A stretch of 64,000 bases of DNA from Burkholderiaceae bacterium (lineage in GTDB: Bacteria > Pseudomonadota > Gammaproteobacteria > Burkholderiales > Burkholderiaceae_D). Location of the stretch: NCBI GenBank assembly GCA_004298905.1, contig SCTK01000009.1:59108-123107 (forward strand). Direction: 5' to 3'. The notes below the pieces were generated by a model. It did no database searches. It saw nothing but the letters and a program-made list of their open reading frames with translations, and was not told where the DNA came from. Made by a program: the position numbers and the translations under genes. Below, piece by piece: positions 9,071 to 18,300 of this stretch (positions are counted from its first letter, which is position 1; each line of letters begins with the position of its first letter).

Positions 9071-9198
9071 GGAAGATCTGCCTGAAAAATTTTGGCGAGT
9101 TTAACTCGAAAGGTGGCGCAAGCGCCCGCGGTTGACTTGCCCTGCCGTAGTAAAATGACGGCCTTCTCTCAAGGAATCACCCAACGAAACTACGCACC

Positions 9199-10887
9199 AT
9201 GGCCTTCAATAAACGTTCCAAAGCAATCACCCAGGGCGTTGCCCGTTCTCCCAACCGCGCGATGTATTACGCGATGGGTTATCAGGATCAGGATTTCGAC
9301 AAGCCCATGGTAGGCATTGCCAACGGGCACTCGACCATCACGCCATGTAACTCCGGTCTGCAACCGCTGGCCGATGCGGCGGTAAAAGCGGTGCGCGAAG
9401 CCGGCGCCAATCCGCAGATTTTCGGCACGCCGACGATTTCCGACGGTATCGGTATGGGCACCGAAGGGATGAAGTATTCGCTGGTATCGCGCGAGGTGAT
9501 CGCCGACTGTATCGAAACCTGCGTCAACGGCCAGTGGATGGATGGCGTGGTCGTCATCGGCGGCTGCGACAAGAACATGCCCGGCGGCATGATGGCGGTG
9601 GCGCGCACCAACGTGCCCGCGATCTATGTCTACGGCGGCACCATCAAGCCCGGTCACTATCACGGCAAAGACCTCACCATCGTGTCCGCGTTTGAAGCGG
9701 TGGGCGAATTCACGGCCGGGCGTTTGAGCGAAACCGATTTCAAGGAAATCGAACGGCGCGCCTGTCCGAGTTCCGGCTCCTGCGGCGGCATGTACACCGC
9801 CAACACCATGTCGTCCGCTTTCGAAGCGCTGGGCATGAGCCTGCCGTACTCCTCGACGATGGCCAACACCGACGCGGAAAAAGTGCAGAGCACCATCGAA
9901 TCGGCGCGCGTGCTGGTCGAGGCGGTCAAGAACGATCTGAAACCGCGCGACATCATCACGCGCAAGTCGATTGAGAACGCTGTCGCCGTCATCATGGCGG
10001 TCGGCGGATCGACCAACGCCGTGCTGCACTTCCTGGCGATTGCACATGCCGCCGGTGTGGCGTGGACCATCGACGATTACGAAACTATCCGCAAAAAAGT
10101 GCCGGTGATTTGCGATCTGAAACCGTCAGGAAAATATGTTGCCACCGATCTGCACAAGGCGGGCGGCATTCCGCAAGTGATGAAGATTCTGCTTGACGCC
10201 GGTCTGCTGCACGGCGATTGCATGACCATCACCGGCAAGACCGTGGCCGAAATGCTGGCCGACGTGCCCAGCGTGCCGCGCGCCGATCAGGATGTGATCA
10301 TGCCGATTGCCAAAGCGCTCTACAAAGAAGGTCACCTCGCGATTCTCAAAGGCAACCTCTCGCCCATCGGCGCGGTCGCCAAAATCACCGGCCTGAAAAA
10401 TCCGGCCATGACCGGCAAGGCGCGCGTATTCAATTCCGAAGACGACGCCATGGCCGCCATCATGGCGCAGCAAATCAAGGCCGGTGACGTGATGGTGATC
10501 CGCTACGAAGGCCCCAAAGGCGGCCCCGGCATGCGCGAAATGCTTGCCCCCACTTCCGCTCTGATGGGGCAAGGCTTAGGTGAATCAGTCGGCCTCATCA
10601 CCGACGGCCGTTTCTCCGGCGGCACCTGGGGCATGGTCGTCGGCCACGTCGCCCCCGAAGCCTACGTCGGCGGCCCCATCGCCCTGATCGAAGAAGGCGA
10701 CTCCATCACCATCGACGCCCACCAACTCCTGCTGCAACTCAACGTCAGCGACGCAGAACTCGCCCGCCGCAAAGCTGCCTGGAAACAACCCAAACCGCGC
10801 TACACCACCGGCACGCTCGCCAAGTTTGCCGTCCTGGCTTCCTGCGCCAGTAAAGGTGCGGTGACGGATCTTGATTTGAAACCGTGA
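9199..10887 (+). CDS. ilvD: Dihydroxy-acid dehydratase
   Basis: IlvD dehydrates 2,3-dihydroxy-isovalerate and 2,3-dihydroxy-3-methylvalerate in valine and isoleucine synthesis. The 562 residues are typical of the shorter [2Fe-2S]-type enzymes. The expected cluster ligands are visible as Cys50 (TPCNSG), Cys123 ([10 protein letters not shown]) and Cys195 ([12 protein letters not shown]). The C-terminal part has the family block [11 protein letters not shown]. It is a single gene, divergent from lgt, followed by a gap before a toxin-antitoxin pair, so it is not in an ilv operon here. Confidence 0.97.
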   Translation: MAFNKRSKAITQGVARSPNRAMYYAMGYQDQDFDKPMVGIANGHSTITPCNSGLQPLADAAVKAVREAGANPQIFGTPTISDGIGMGTEGMKYSLVSREVIADCIETCVNGQWMDGVVVIGGCDKNMPGGMMAVARTNVPAIYVYGGTIKPGHYHGKDLTIVSAFEAVGEFTAGRLSETDFKEIERRACPSSGSCGGMYTANTMSSAFEALGMSLPYSSTMANTDAEKVQSTIESARVLVEAVKNDLKPRDIITRKSIENAVAVIMAVGGSTNAVLHFLAIAHAAGVAWTIDDYETIRKKVPVICDLKPSGKYVATDLHKAGGIPQVMKILLDAGLLHGDCMTITGKTVAEMLADVPSVPRADQDVIMPIAKALYKEGHLAILKGNLSPIGAVAKITGLKNPAMTGKARVFNSEDDAMAAIMAQQIKAGDVMVIRYEGPKGGPGMREMLAPTSALMGQGLGESVGLITDGRFSGGTWGMVVGHVAPEAYVGGPIALIEEGDSITIDAHQLLLQLNVSDAELARRKAAWKQPKPRYTTGTLAKFAVLASCASKGAVTDLDLKP

Positions 10888-11009
10888 GGTAAGGCAGCCG
10901 GCGGTTGCGATCAGCAGATTGCGCTTGTGAAGTAGTGGGTTTTTGAAAGTGTTTCGCCTGCCAGAAAAATAGGCTAATCTAGCCGCATCAGCATTCGTCT
11001 GGAGCGATC

Positions 11010-11231
11010 ATGACCCTTGAACAGCGCATTACCTCGAACCCTGAAATTTGCGGCGGCAAACCTTGCATTCGCGGTATGCGCATCCGCGTTGCCGATATCC
11101 TTGAAATGCTGGCGCAAGGCGTGACGGAAGCCCAGATTCTGCAAGACTTCCCCGATCTTGAACAGGACGACATCCGCGCCAGCCTGCACTACGCCGCACA
11201 ACGCACAGGCTTCGAACGTCTGGCCGCATGA
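11010..11231 (+). CDS. DUF433 family antitoxin
   Basis: The 73-residue protein matches the DUF433 pattern: ITSNPEICGGKPCIRGMRIRVADILEML in pieces such as GGKPCIRG, followed by an HTH-like second half. DUF433 proteins are proposed antitoxins of type II systems paired with PIN-like DUF5615 proteins, which is exactly the next gene, overlapping by 4 bp (ATGA). The pair forms a two-gene operon downstream of ilvD. The antitoxin would bind the toxin and probably its own promoter. The activity is inferred from the family pairing only. Confidence 0.88.
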   Translation: MTLEQRITSNPEICGGKPCIRGMRIRVADILEMLAQGVTEAQILQDFPDLEQDDIRASLHYAAQRTGFERLAA

Positions 11232-11590
11232 GCGACCGCCTGACGCTTTGGCTCGACGCGCAATTACCGCCGCAGTTGGCACGCTGGCTCACCGATACTT
11301 TCGGCGCAGCAGAAAACATCGAAGCAATCGCGCTTCGCACCTTGGGTCTGCGCGATGCTGCTGACCGCGAAATTTACGCCCGCGCCAAAACCCCTGGCAT
11401 TGTCGTCGTTTCCAAAGACAGCGATTTCGTCGATCTCGTGCAACGCCTCGGAACACCGCCTCAGTTGCTTTGGGTGACTTGCGGCAATCTGAGCAATGCA
11501 CGCCTGCAAGATGTTTTTGAAAAGACCTTGCCCCAGGCGCTTGCTCTCTTTCGCGAGGGTCGAACGGTAGTCGAGATTGGAGATCGTTGA
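11228..11590 (+). CDS. DUF5615 PIN-like toxin
   Basis: The 120-residue protein has the DUF5615/Mut7-C PIN-like pattern, with an N-terminal acidic motif (LWLDAQLPPQLARWL) and a second acidic cluster (VVSKDSDFVDLV) likely to bind metal. It would be a ribonuclease-type toxin kept inactive by the DUF433 protein encoded just upstream; the start overlaps the antitoxin stop by 4 bp. The C terminus (VVEIGDR) is complete. It is the first of several stability or defence-type genes in this accessory patch. Confidence 0.87.
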   Translation: MSDRLTLWLDAQLPPQLARWLTDTFGAAENIEAIALRTLGLRDAADREIYARAKTPGIVVVSKDSDFVDLVQRLGTPPQLLWVTCGNLSNARLQDVFEKTLPQALALFREGRTVVEIGDR

Positions 11591-11694
11591 GCTTGGCTCA
11601 GAGGATCGGGGCTTCTGTACCGATTTCACTGCAAACTTTTAACAGTGGTGCCATTGTTGCGTTTGCATTTTGAAGCCAGCCTAAAATTTAGGTC

Positions 11695-12336
11695 ATGCTG
11701 AAAGCCGCGTTCAATTTTTTGCCACCTGATCATTTTGGTGTTCATGTCGAAAACGAGATGGACGAACGACAACTGCTGTGGCTGGCTAATGTCATTGGTG
11801 AAGAGAAGCTGCGGGCATCTGCCAACAAGAGAAATAAATATTATCCAGACAGTAAATTGTTCGTGTCGGTTATTTTGAAGAGATTCCAGCTCAAAGTGCC
11901 AGCGAAGATTTATGCTGCGGTCAACATACCGGTGTATTGGGTGTATGTCTTGGTCTTGCGTGACCATTCCGCTATTAAAGTTGGTATGACTGGTCGTTGG
12001 CCGGGCCGTGCGTATGATTTTGTGAAAACTGCAGATTATTCGAAAAACTTTGACGATAAAGTTAAAAATCTATTTGACGTTAATCGAAGCTTGGCTTGGC
12101 GTTCTGTCTCGGAATCGGATGCTCGATTTATTGAGCGTTCAATCAAACAAACTCACTCAGAATTTTCAGTGCCATCCCCTTATCATCGCGGATTAATTTC
12201 CTTCGGTTGTGGTGGCCATAAGGAGTGGTTTGCTTATTCAATTTATGAGCAGCTATTAAATAGCCTCTCTGAGAATAGAACTAGCGCAAGCCTGGATGCA
12301 AGTATGGCTTGGCAAGGGTTGATGGGGTCAACATAA
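11695..12336 (+). CDS. GIY-YIG-like (T5orf172/MUG113-type) protein, unknown role
   Basis: I do not recognise a named family with certainty. In this 213-residue protein, YWVYVLVLRD (about 81-90) followed by IKVGMTGRWPGRAYDF (about 94-109) resembles the core of the GIY-YIG nuclease superfamily, particularly the T5orf172/MUG113 type in which IKVGxT and a downstream Arg are conserved. A late Glu in HKEWFAYSIYEQLL could supply the metal-binding acidic residue. GC content is markedly low compared with neighbours, and the upstream ribosome binding site is poor, so it is probably acquired DNA. It stands alone between two toxin-antitoxin-type loci. A nuclease role in defence or mobility is inference. 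Confidence 0.6.
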   Translation: MLKAAFNFLPPDHFGVHVENEMDERQLLWLANVIGEEKLRASANKRNKYYPDSKLFVSVILKRFQLKVPAKIYAAVNIPVYWVYVLVLRDHSAIKVGMTGRWPGRAYDFVKTADYSKNFDDKVKNLFDVNRSLAWRSVSESDARFIERSIKQTHSEFSVPSPYHRGLISFGCGGHKEWFAYSIYEQLLNSLSENRTSASLDASMAWQGLMGST

Positions 12337-12395
12337 AAAGGTTTGCCTGATCTAATTTCTGCGTAGAATTTTAGCCATGGGAATGAGAAGGGGTT

Positions 12396-12632
12396 ATGCC
12401 TAAAATTTTACATTCCGGTTATTCAGGCACGGAAGCGCAGCGACGGATTGCGCACGAGCAGGCACTGGCAAACACACGGATTGAAGGGCATATCCCATCC
12501 GCTGAATTCTTGGTTGATTGTGAGGCGGTCATTGCGGGCACCATGACACGCGAGCAGGCCCGTGAACGTTCTTTGCGACGTGCGTTAGAAATGGAGTGCG
12601 CATTGTCGGGATCCAAACGTAATACCGTTTGA
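12396..12632 (+). CDS. VbhA-like antitoxin domain protein without a Fic partner
   Basis: The 78-residue protein resembles the antitoxin VbhA family that inhibits Fic AMP-transferases: ANTRIEGHIPSAEF followed by AGTMTREQARERSLRRALE matches the pattern in which a helix carrying an inhibitory (S/T)xxxE(G/N) motif is followed by a small helical bundle. Here the Ser/Thr position aligns with Asn, so the motif is not canonical. No fic gene lies upstream or downstream; the next gene is on the opposite strand. GAGAAGGGG provides a ribosome binding site. It may be an orphan, act on a Fic protein elsewhere, or be a different small regulator. Confidence 0.6.
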   Translation: MPKILHSGYSGTEAQRRIAHEQALANTRIEGHIPSAEFLVDCEAVIAGTMTREQARERSLRRALEMECALSGSKRNTV

Positions 12633-12650
12633 CTACGAAGGCAGAGCGGG

Positions 12651-12682
12651 TAGGGCGGATAAGCACAGCGCCATCCGCCGTA
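12651..12682. repeat. REP-like inverted repeat (GGCGGAT/ATCCGCC)
   Basis: GGCGGAT and ATCCGCC are separated by a 12-base loop (AAGCACAGCGCC). The unit TAGGGCGGATAAG...CGCCATCCGCC is a kind of dispersed repeat I recall from several proteobacterial genomes. It lies between the VbhA-like gene and the convergent RelE-type toxin gene and could serve as a terminator. Confidence 0.6.
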
Positions 12683-12744
12683 TGATTGACGCCCTGCAAG
12701 CCCTGCTGCAACAGGATATTTTTCGCGGCTCACGGTTCGATCCC

Positions 12745-13023
12745 TCAATACACCTCATCATGGCTACCAACATTCACCAGGATGATTTCCTTGTCGGTGA
12801 TGATCAGTTCCAGGGTGATGCGGTAGCTGAGGTTGATGGAGATGCTGTGCAATCCTTCCAGCCGGCCTTTGAGGGCGTGCAGGCGCAGCGAGAGGTGGTG
12901 CGGGTTGATCTCAAGCAGTTCGAGCGTTTTGCTGTATTGCTTTAAGGCGTCGGGATGGCGCTGGATGAAGCGGGCGGCACGGCGTGTGTATTGCTCGGTG
13001 AAAATCAGTTGCCATTTTTTCAT
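12745..13023 (-). CDS. RelE/YafQ-type mRNA interferase toxin
   Basis: The 92-residue basic protein shows the RelE/ParE superfamily pattern: an N-terminal strand (WQLIFTEQYTRRAARF), two helices, then LKGRLEGLHSISINLSYRITLELI and a C-terminal GSHDEVY that matches RelE/YafQ toxins. It would cleave mRNA on the ribosome when freed. It lies 13 bp downstream of the Phd-type antitoxin gene on the same strand, the usual antitoxin-first order. Catalytic residues vary in this family, so activity is inferred from fold pattern and context. Confidence 0.87.
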   Translation of the reverse strand: MKKWQLIFTEQYTRRAARFIQRHPDALKQYSKTLELLEINPHHLSLRLHALKGRLEGLHSISINLSYRITLELIITDKEIILVNVGSHDEVY

Positions 13024-13036
13024 GCGGTCGGTTTAT

Positions 13037-13306
13037 TCATGCGACTGCTTTATTCATACGGTTAATGCGCTGAATATGCCTAGCTACGGTTTCCTTGACG
13101 AAGCGGCCGGTCTCGATATCGGCGCGCGACTCGGCCAGCGCGGCTTCCAGTTCGCATTCGCGCAAATGCTGGTATTGCGCATGGCTCATCACGACATATT
13201 TGACTTGGCCACGTACGCTGACGGTGGCTTCGGGCTGTTCCTGCAAGGCTTGTTCGATGGCGCTGACGCCCTTGGTCTTCAGGTCGTTGGCAGATATCGT
13301 GCTCAT
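13037..13306 (-). CDS. Phd/YefM-type antitoxin
   Basis: The 89-residue protein begins MSTISANDLKTKGVSAIEQAL and continues with TVSVRGQVKYVVMSHAQYQHLRE, the typical Phd/YefM DNA-binding N-terminal domain. The acidic C-terminal tail would wrap the toxin. ATG 13306 is chosen over an upstream in-frame ATG at 13354 because the Phd fold starts there and GGAG sits just before it. With the downstream RelE-type gene it forms an autoregulated toxin-antitoxin operon. Confidence 0.88.
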   Translation of the reverse strand: MSTISANDLKTKGVSAIEQALQEQPEATVSVRGQVKYVVMSHAQYQHLRECELEAALAESRADIETGRFVKETVARHIQRINRMNKAVA

Positions 13307-13414
13307 GATCGCTCCATTAATCGTGCTGTTTAGAGCATTGTATAGCGGACCCACGGCCCTGCCAAGCTTTATGGGCTGTTCTGGTGGGCGCTGCCGACCG
13401 CAACCGCCGACAGC

Positions 13415-13639
13415 CTACCGCTTCTTGTCGAGCTGCTTTTTCAACCGTTCCTGTTTGATGGCTTCATACTCATCGTGCCCGCGGCGTTTGTCGAGGCCGA
13501 ACATGGGTTCGATGATTTCGAACCAGGCGACGGCGAGCAGCAGGGGCAGGGTGATCCACCACCAGGAGAGGGTGGCGAAGGGGCCGATTTCGGCCCATTT
13601 CAGGAGCAGCAGCAGGACACCAATAATGATCAGAACCAT
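13415..13639 (-). CDS. Small Trp-rich membrane protein (TIGR04438-like)
   Basis: The 74-residue protein has two hydrophobic helices, a WWW triplet in ATLSWWWITLPLLLAVAW, and a charged C-terminal tail rich in Lys and Arg. This matches the betaproteobacterial small Trp-rich protein family (TIGR04438), which has no known function. ATG 13639 is preferred because AGGTGAG lies at good spacing; an upstream start would add 14 residues unlike the family. It is divergent from the cytochrome c gene with about 140 bp between them, where both promoters must lie. Confidence 0.85.
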   Translation of the reverse strand: MVLIIIGVLLLLLKWAEIGPFATLSWWWITLPLLLAVAWFEIIEPMFGLDKRRGHDEYEAIKQERLKKQLDKKR

Positions 13640-13782
13640 GGGACTCACCTGCAAAATGTGATGGTTGAATTGTCGGATCAAATATGGGCGGCGTCAATTG
13701 TGGCGAGGTACGTCAATTTCACGATTTGCCTGAGCTGTGGAGTTGGCCGCATAATCCGCACATCCAATTTTTGGAGCCTACG

Positions 13783-14091
13783 ATGAAAACTTTGCGTGCT
13801 GTTGTCGCAGCTACTTGCATTTTGCTATCCGGCCAGGCACTGGCCAGCATGGAATTGGCCAAGGCCAAGAATTGCCTGATTTGTCACGATGTGGCGGCGA
13901 AAAAAATCGGCCCGGCCTACAAGGATGTGGCGGCCAAGTACGCCAATGACAAGGGCGCTGCGGCGCGGCTGGCAGCCAAGATTCGCGCCGGCGGCACGGG
14001 GGTGTGGAATATGGGCGTGATGCCCGCCAACCCGCAAGTGAACGAAGCCGAAGCGTTGACACTGGCGAAGTGGGTGCTGTCGCAGAAGTAA
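13783..14091 (+). CDS. Small class I cytochrome c (c551/c552-like)
   Basis: The 102-residue precursor has a signal peptide (about 1-22, ending ALA) and a mature protein of about 80 residues with one haem-binding CLICH motif near residue 34 and a likely Met ligand in GVMPANP. Size and motif fit periplasmic cytochromes c551/c552 that shuttle electrons to terminal oxidases or reductases. TTGGAG before ATG 13783 is the ribosome binding site; longer in-frame extensions are not signal-like. It is followed by a strong terminator, so it is monocistronic. Confidence 0.94.
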   Translation: MKTLRAVVAATCILLSGQALASMELAKAKNCLICHDVAAKKIGPAYKDVAAKYANDKGAAARLAAKIRAGGTGVWNMGVMPANPQVNEAEALTLAKWVLSQK

Positions 14092-14115
14092 CTCAACAGC
14101 ACTTCCGCCTGCAAT

Positions 14116-14145
14116 AAAAAAGGGAGCCATCGGCTCCCTTTTGAT
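14116..14145. terminator. Bidirectional terminator between cytochrome c and the substrate-binding protein gene
   Basis: GGGAGCC and GGCTCCC form a hairpin with loop ATC, preceded by a run of A and followed by TTTT. It can terminate both convergent genes. Confidence 0.85.
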
Positions 14146-14167
14146 TTATGTAGCAGCAGCTTGCAGC

Positions 14168-15319
14168 TTACTTCACCACACCCAGACTTTCACGCGCGCC
14201 ATTCTTGTAGGTGTAGAGCGTCAGCGTGCCGCCGTTGATGTCGCCATTCCCATCGAAGCTGATCGGGCCGGTGATGCCCTTGTAGTGGATTGTCTTCAGC
14301 ACCGGCAGATATTTTTTCGGGTCGGCGGAGTTGGCTTTTTTCATTGCGGCGGCCATCACCATCACGGCATCGTAGACATAGGGCGCATAGAGTTTGACGT
14401 CGTCGCCGAATTTTTGTTTGTAGCGGGCGCGGAAATCGGTCACGCCTTTTTCAAATTCCTTGGTCACACCACCGGCTTCGGCGCACACTACCTTGCCGTC
14501 GCCCAGCGCCTCACCCGCGAGCTTGGGCAATTCGGTACTGCAAATACCATCGCCGCCCATCAGCTTGGCGTCCATGCCGAGCTGCTGCATCTGGCGCAGC
14601 AGCGGGCCGGCCTGTGCATCCATGCCGCCATAAAACACGATGTCCGGTTTCTTGAATTTGACGGTGGTCAGAATGGCGGCAAAGTCGGTGGCCTGATTGT
14701 TGGTGTATTCGCGGCTGACGATTTGCGCGCCCGCAGCTTTCGCCGCTTTCAAGAATTCATCGGCCACGCCTTGACCGTAGGCGGTGCGGTCGTCGATCAC
14801 GGCGACTGCTTTCCCATGCAGCGTGCCCACGGCATAGCGTCCCAGCGTACCGCCGAGCTGGCCGTCATTGGCCACCACGCGGAAGGCGGTGTCGAATTTT
14901 TGCAGCGTGTATTTGGGGTTGGTCGCGGACGGGGAAATCTGCGGGATGCCGGCATCGAAATAAATTTTCGACGCGGGAATCGTGGTGCCGGAGTTCAAGT
15001 GACCAATGACGCCGTTGACCTTGGCATCGACCAGTTTTTGCGCGGCGGCGGTGCCTTGTTTGGGGTCGGCGGCATCGTCTTCGGACAGCAATTCAAAGCG
15101 GGCCTTGGCGCCGCCAATCATCCAGCCCTTGGCGTTCAATTCTTCGATTGCCATGCGCGCGCCGTTTTCATTATCCTTGCCCATATGTGCGATATTGCCG
15201 GTCAGCGGCGCGACATGGCCGATCTTGATGACCACTTCGCCCGCGTGTGCGGCGCCGTATCCGGCCGTCAGGGCGGTGGCGAGGGCGAGCGCCGCGATAG
15301 GGTGATTAGTGTGAAACAT
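14168..15319 (-). CDS. Branched-chain amino acid ABC transporter substrate-binding protein (LivK-like)
   Basis: The 383-residue precursor has a signal peptide (about 1-26, ending AHA) and the periplasmic type I binding fold typical of LivJ/LivK: VIKIGHVAPLTGNIAHMGKD at the start and later blocks GHLNSGTTIPASKIY and DDRTAYGQGVAD. It would deliver leucine, isoleucine, valine or a related amino acid to the permease encoded by livHMGF at 20783-24355, although it lies 5 kb away on the other strand. GAGGAG before ATG 15319 is a strong ribosome binding site. It is divergent from putA with 75 bp between starts, suggesting shared control. True ligand unknown; Ala or Pro are possible given the neighbours. 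Confidence 0.93.
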   Translation of the reverse strand: MFHTNHPIAALALATALTAGYGAAHAGEVVIKIGHVAPLTGNIAHMGKDNENGARMAIEELNAKGWMIGGAKARFELLSEDDAADPKQGTAAAQKLVDAKVNGVIGHLNSGTTIPASKIYFDAGIPQISPSATNPKYTLQKFDTAFRVVANDGQLGGTLGRYAVGTLHGKAVAVIDDRTAYGQGVADEFLKAAKAAGAQIVSREYTNNQATDFAAILTTVKFKKPDIVFYGGMDAQAGPLLRQMQQLGMDAKLMGGDGICSTELPKLAGEALGDGKVVCAEAGGVTKEFEKGVTDFRARYKQKFGDDVKLYAPYVYDAVMVMAAAMKKANSADPKKYLPVLKTIHYKGITGPISFDGNGDINGGTLTLYTYKNGARESLGVVK

Positions 15320-15394
15320 GCTGTCTCCTCAAAATTCTGGTTGAACTATCCGGGCTGAGCGCACAAGATAGGGAAATACACCGAGGTGAACGCC

Positions 15395-18300
15395 ATGGCG
15401 CCTGTTGCTTCCGAGCTTCCTGTGTTGACACCCTTGCGCAGTGCGATTTGCGCGGCGCACCGTTGCGCCGAAGCGTCGAGCATTCTACCTCTGTGCGACC
15501 GCCTGACGTCAAGCGCGCAGGATTATGCCGCGGCGCAGCCCCAGGCGGCCGCATGGGTGACGCAACTGCGCGCCGCGCGCGTGCACACCCCGGGCATCGA
15601 CGCACTGATGCGCGAATTTTCTCTCAGCAGCGACGAAGGCGTGGCGTTGATGTGCCTGGCCGAAGCGCTGCTGCGCATCCCCGATGATGCGACGCGCGAT
15701 GCGCTGATTCGCGACAAGATCGGTCAGGGCAACTGGCAACGCCACCTCGGTCACAGCCGGTCGCTGTTCGTCAATGCGGCGGCCTGGGGTCTGCTCATCA
15801 GTGGCAAACTGGTGGCCACGCGCAGCGAACAGGGTTTTTTCAACACGCTCAACCAATTGCTTGCCAAGGGCGGCGAACCGCTGATTCGCGCTGCGCTCAA
15901 TCTCACGGTGCGTCTGCTGGGGCGGCAGTTTGTCGCCGGCGAAACCATTCAGGCCGCGCTGGCCCAGGCCGCACCGCTGCAAGCGCGCGGCTATCGTTAT
16001 TCCTACGACATGCTGGGTGAAGCCGCGTTGACCTCGATGCAGGCGCAGCACTATTGCGATGCCTATACCGCCGCGCTGCACGCCATCGGCGCCGCGGCAG
16101 AGAGCCAGGCGCAACGCATCGAAGAACGGCCCGGTATTTCGATCAAGCTCTCCGCGCTGCATCCACGTTATGAATACACGCAGCGCGCGCGCGTGCTGAG
16201 CGAGTTGCTGCCGCGCCTGAAAATGCTGGCGCAACTGGCGGCGTCCTATCGCTTGAGTTTGAATATCGACGCCGAAGAATCCGAGCGTCTCGAACTGTCG
16301 CTCGATCTGTTCGAAGCCCTCGCGCTCGATCCTGAATTGCGCGACTGGCAAGGTCTGGGCTTTGTCGTGCAGGCCTATCAAAAACGCGCCAGCGCGGTGG
16401 TCGATTGGTTACTCGATCTGGCCCAGCGCAGCGGCCACCGGCTCATGGTGCGCCTGGTCAAGGGCGCGTATTGGGACAGTGAGATCAAACGCACTCAGGT
16501 CGAAGGCCAGAGCGACTATCCCGTGTTCACGCGTAAGGCACACACCGATGTGTCCTATCTCGCCTGCGCCGAGCAACTGCTGCGCGCGGGCAATGCGGTG
16601 TATCCGCAATTTGCCACCCACAACGCGCTCACGCTGTGCACCGTGCAAGCCATGGCGAAGCGCCTGCACCGCCAGCGCAACCAATACGAATTTCAATGTC
16701 TGCACGGCATGGGCGAGCCGCTCTACGACCGGGCGATGCAGGAGGAAGTGAACCTGCATTGCCGCATCTATGCCCCGGTCGGCAGCCATGCCACGCTGCT
16801 GCCTTACCTCGTGCGGCGCTTGCTGGAAAACGGCGCCAACAATTCTTTCGTCCATCAACTGGTCGATGAGTCATTGCCGCTGGCGGCGCTACTGGCCGAT
16901 CCGGTAGCGAGCGCCCGCCGTGATCAGGGTCAGCCGCACCCGGCCATTCCTTTGCCCGTCATGCTTTATGGAAGCACGCGCGAAAATTCCAGCGGGCTGG
17001 ATCTGGCCGACACGGCCGAGCTGACGCGCGTGCAACGGCAATTGCGTCTCGCTGCCGACCGGCAGTGGCAGGCCGCGCCCTTGCTGGCCGGTGTCGCGCA
17101 ACCCGCGTCCGAGGCGGCGGTGCCGGTGTGCAACCCCGCCTGGCAGGGCGACCATGTCGGCAGTGTCAGCGCCGCCACCCGCGAGCAGGTCAGCTACGCG
17201 CTGGCCTCTGCGCAGCAAGGAGCAGCGCTGTGGCGGCAAACTGCGCCGCAGCAGCGTGCCCGCTGTCTGCGCCAGTGGGCGGCATTGCTGCAGGCGCATC
17301 AAACGGAATTGTGGGCGCTATGCCAGCGCGAGGCGGGCAAGACGCTGCCCAATGCGATCGGCGAAGTGCGCGAAGCGATCGACTTTTGCCGCTACACCGC
17401 GCAGCAAGTGGAAGCACTCGAACAACAGGGCAGCCTCGGCGCGCCGCTGGGCATTGCTGTCTGCATCAGCCCGTGGAATTTCCCGCTGGCGATTTTCACC
17501 GGCCAGATCGCCGCCGCGCTGGCAGCGGGCAATGCCGTGCTGGCCAAGCCCGCCCAGCAAACGCCGCTGATCGCCGCGCGTGCCGTCGAGCTGGCGCGCC
17601 TGGCCGGGATTCCACCGGCGGCGCTGCAACTGTTGCCGGGGCCGGGGGCCACCGTCGGGCAATGGCTGGTCGAGGATGCGCGCATCGCCGCTGTCTTGTT
17701 TACCGGCTCCACCGATGTCGCGCAACAGATCAACCGCACCCTCGCTCAGCGCGCCGATGAAGCGGTGCTGATCGCCGAAACCGGCGGCCAGAACGCGATG
17801 ATCGTCGATTCCTCCGCGCTGCCCGAACAGGTGGTGCAGGACGTGCTGGCCTCGGCCTTCGACAGTGCCGGTCAGCGCTGCTCCGCGCTGCGTGTGCTGT
17901 GTGTGCAGGAAGAGATTGCCGACGAACTGATCGGCACCCTCAAGGGCGCCATGAGCCAGCTGGTGGTGGGCATGCCGCTGCAACTGGCCACCGATGTCGG
18001 CCCGGTGATCGGCCACGCGGCACAGCAACGCATCGAGGCCCATATCGCTGAACTGCAGCAGCAAGGCTGCGCCGTGTCCCGCAGCAAAGTGGCGGCGGGC
18101 TTGCCGGAAGAAAATTTCGTGGTGCCCACGCTGATTGAAATTCCGCAACTCGCGCTGCTCACGCACGAAGTATTCGGCCCGGTGCTGCACGTGCTGCGCT
18201 TTGCGCGCGACGAATTGCCGCAATTGCTCGACGACATCAACGCTACCGGTTACGGCCTCACTTTCGGCATGCACAGCCGCATCAGTGAAACCATCGCCCT

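Noticed and set aside
9132..9156. TTGACT and TAAAAT as an ilvD promoter
   Set aside because: The spacing is about 13 bp, too short for a standard sigma-70 promoter, although the TAAAAT box alone may be used.
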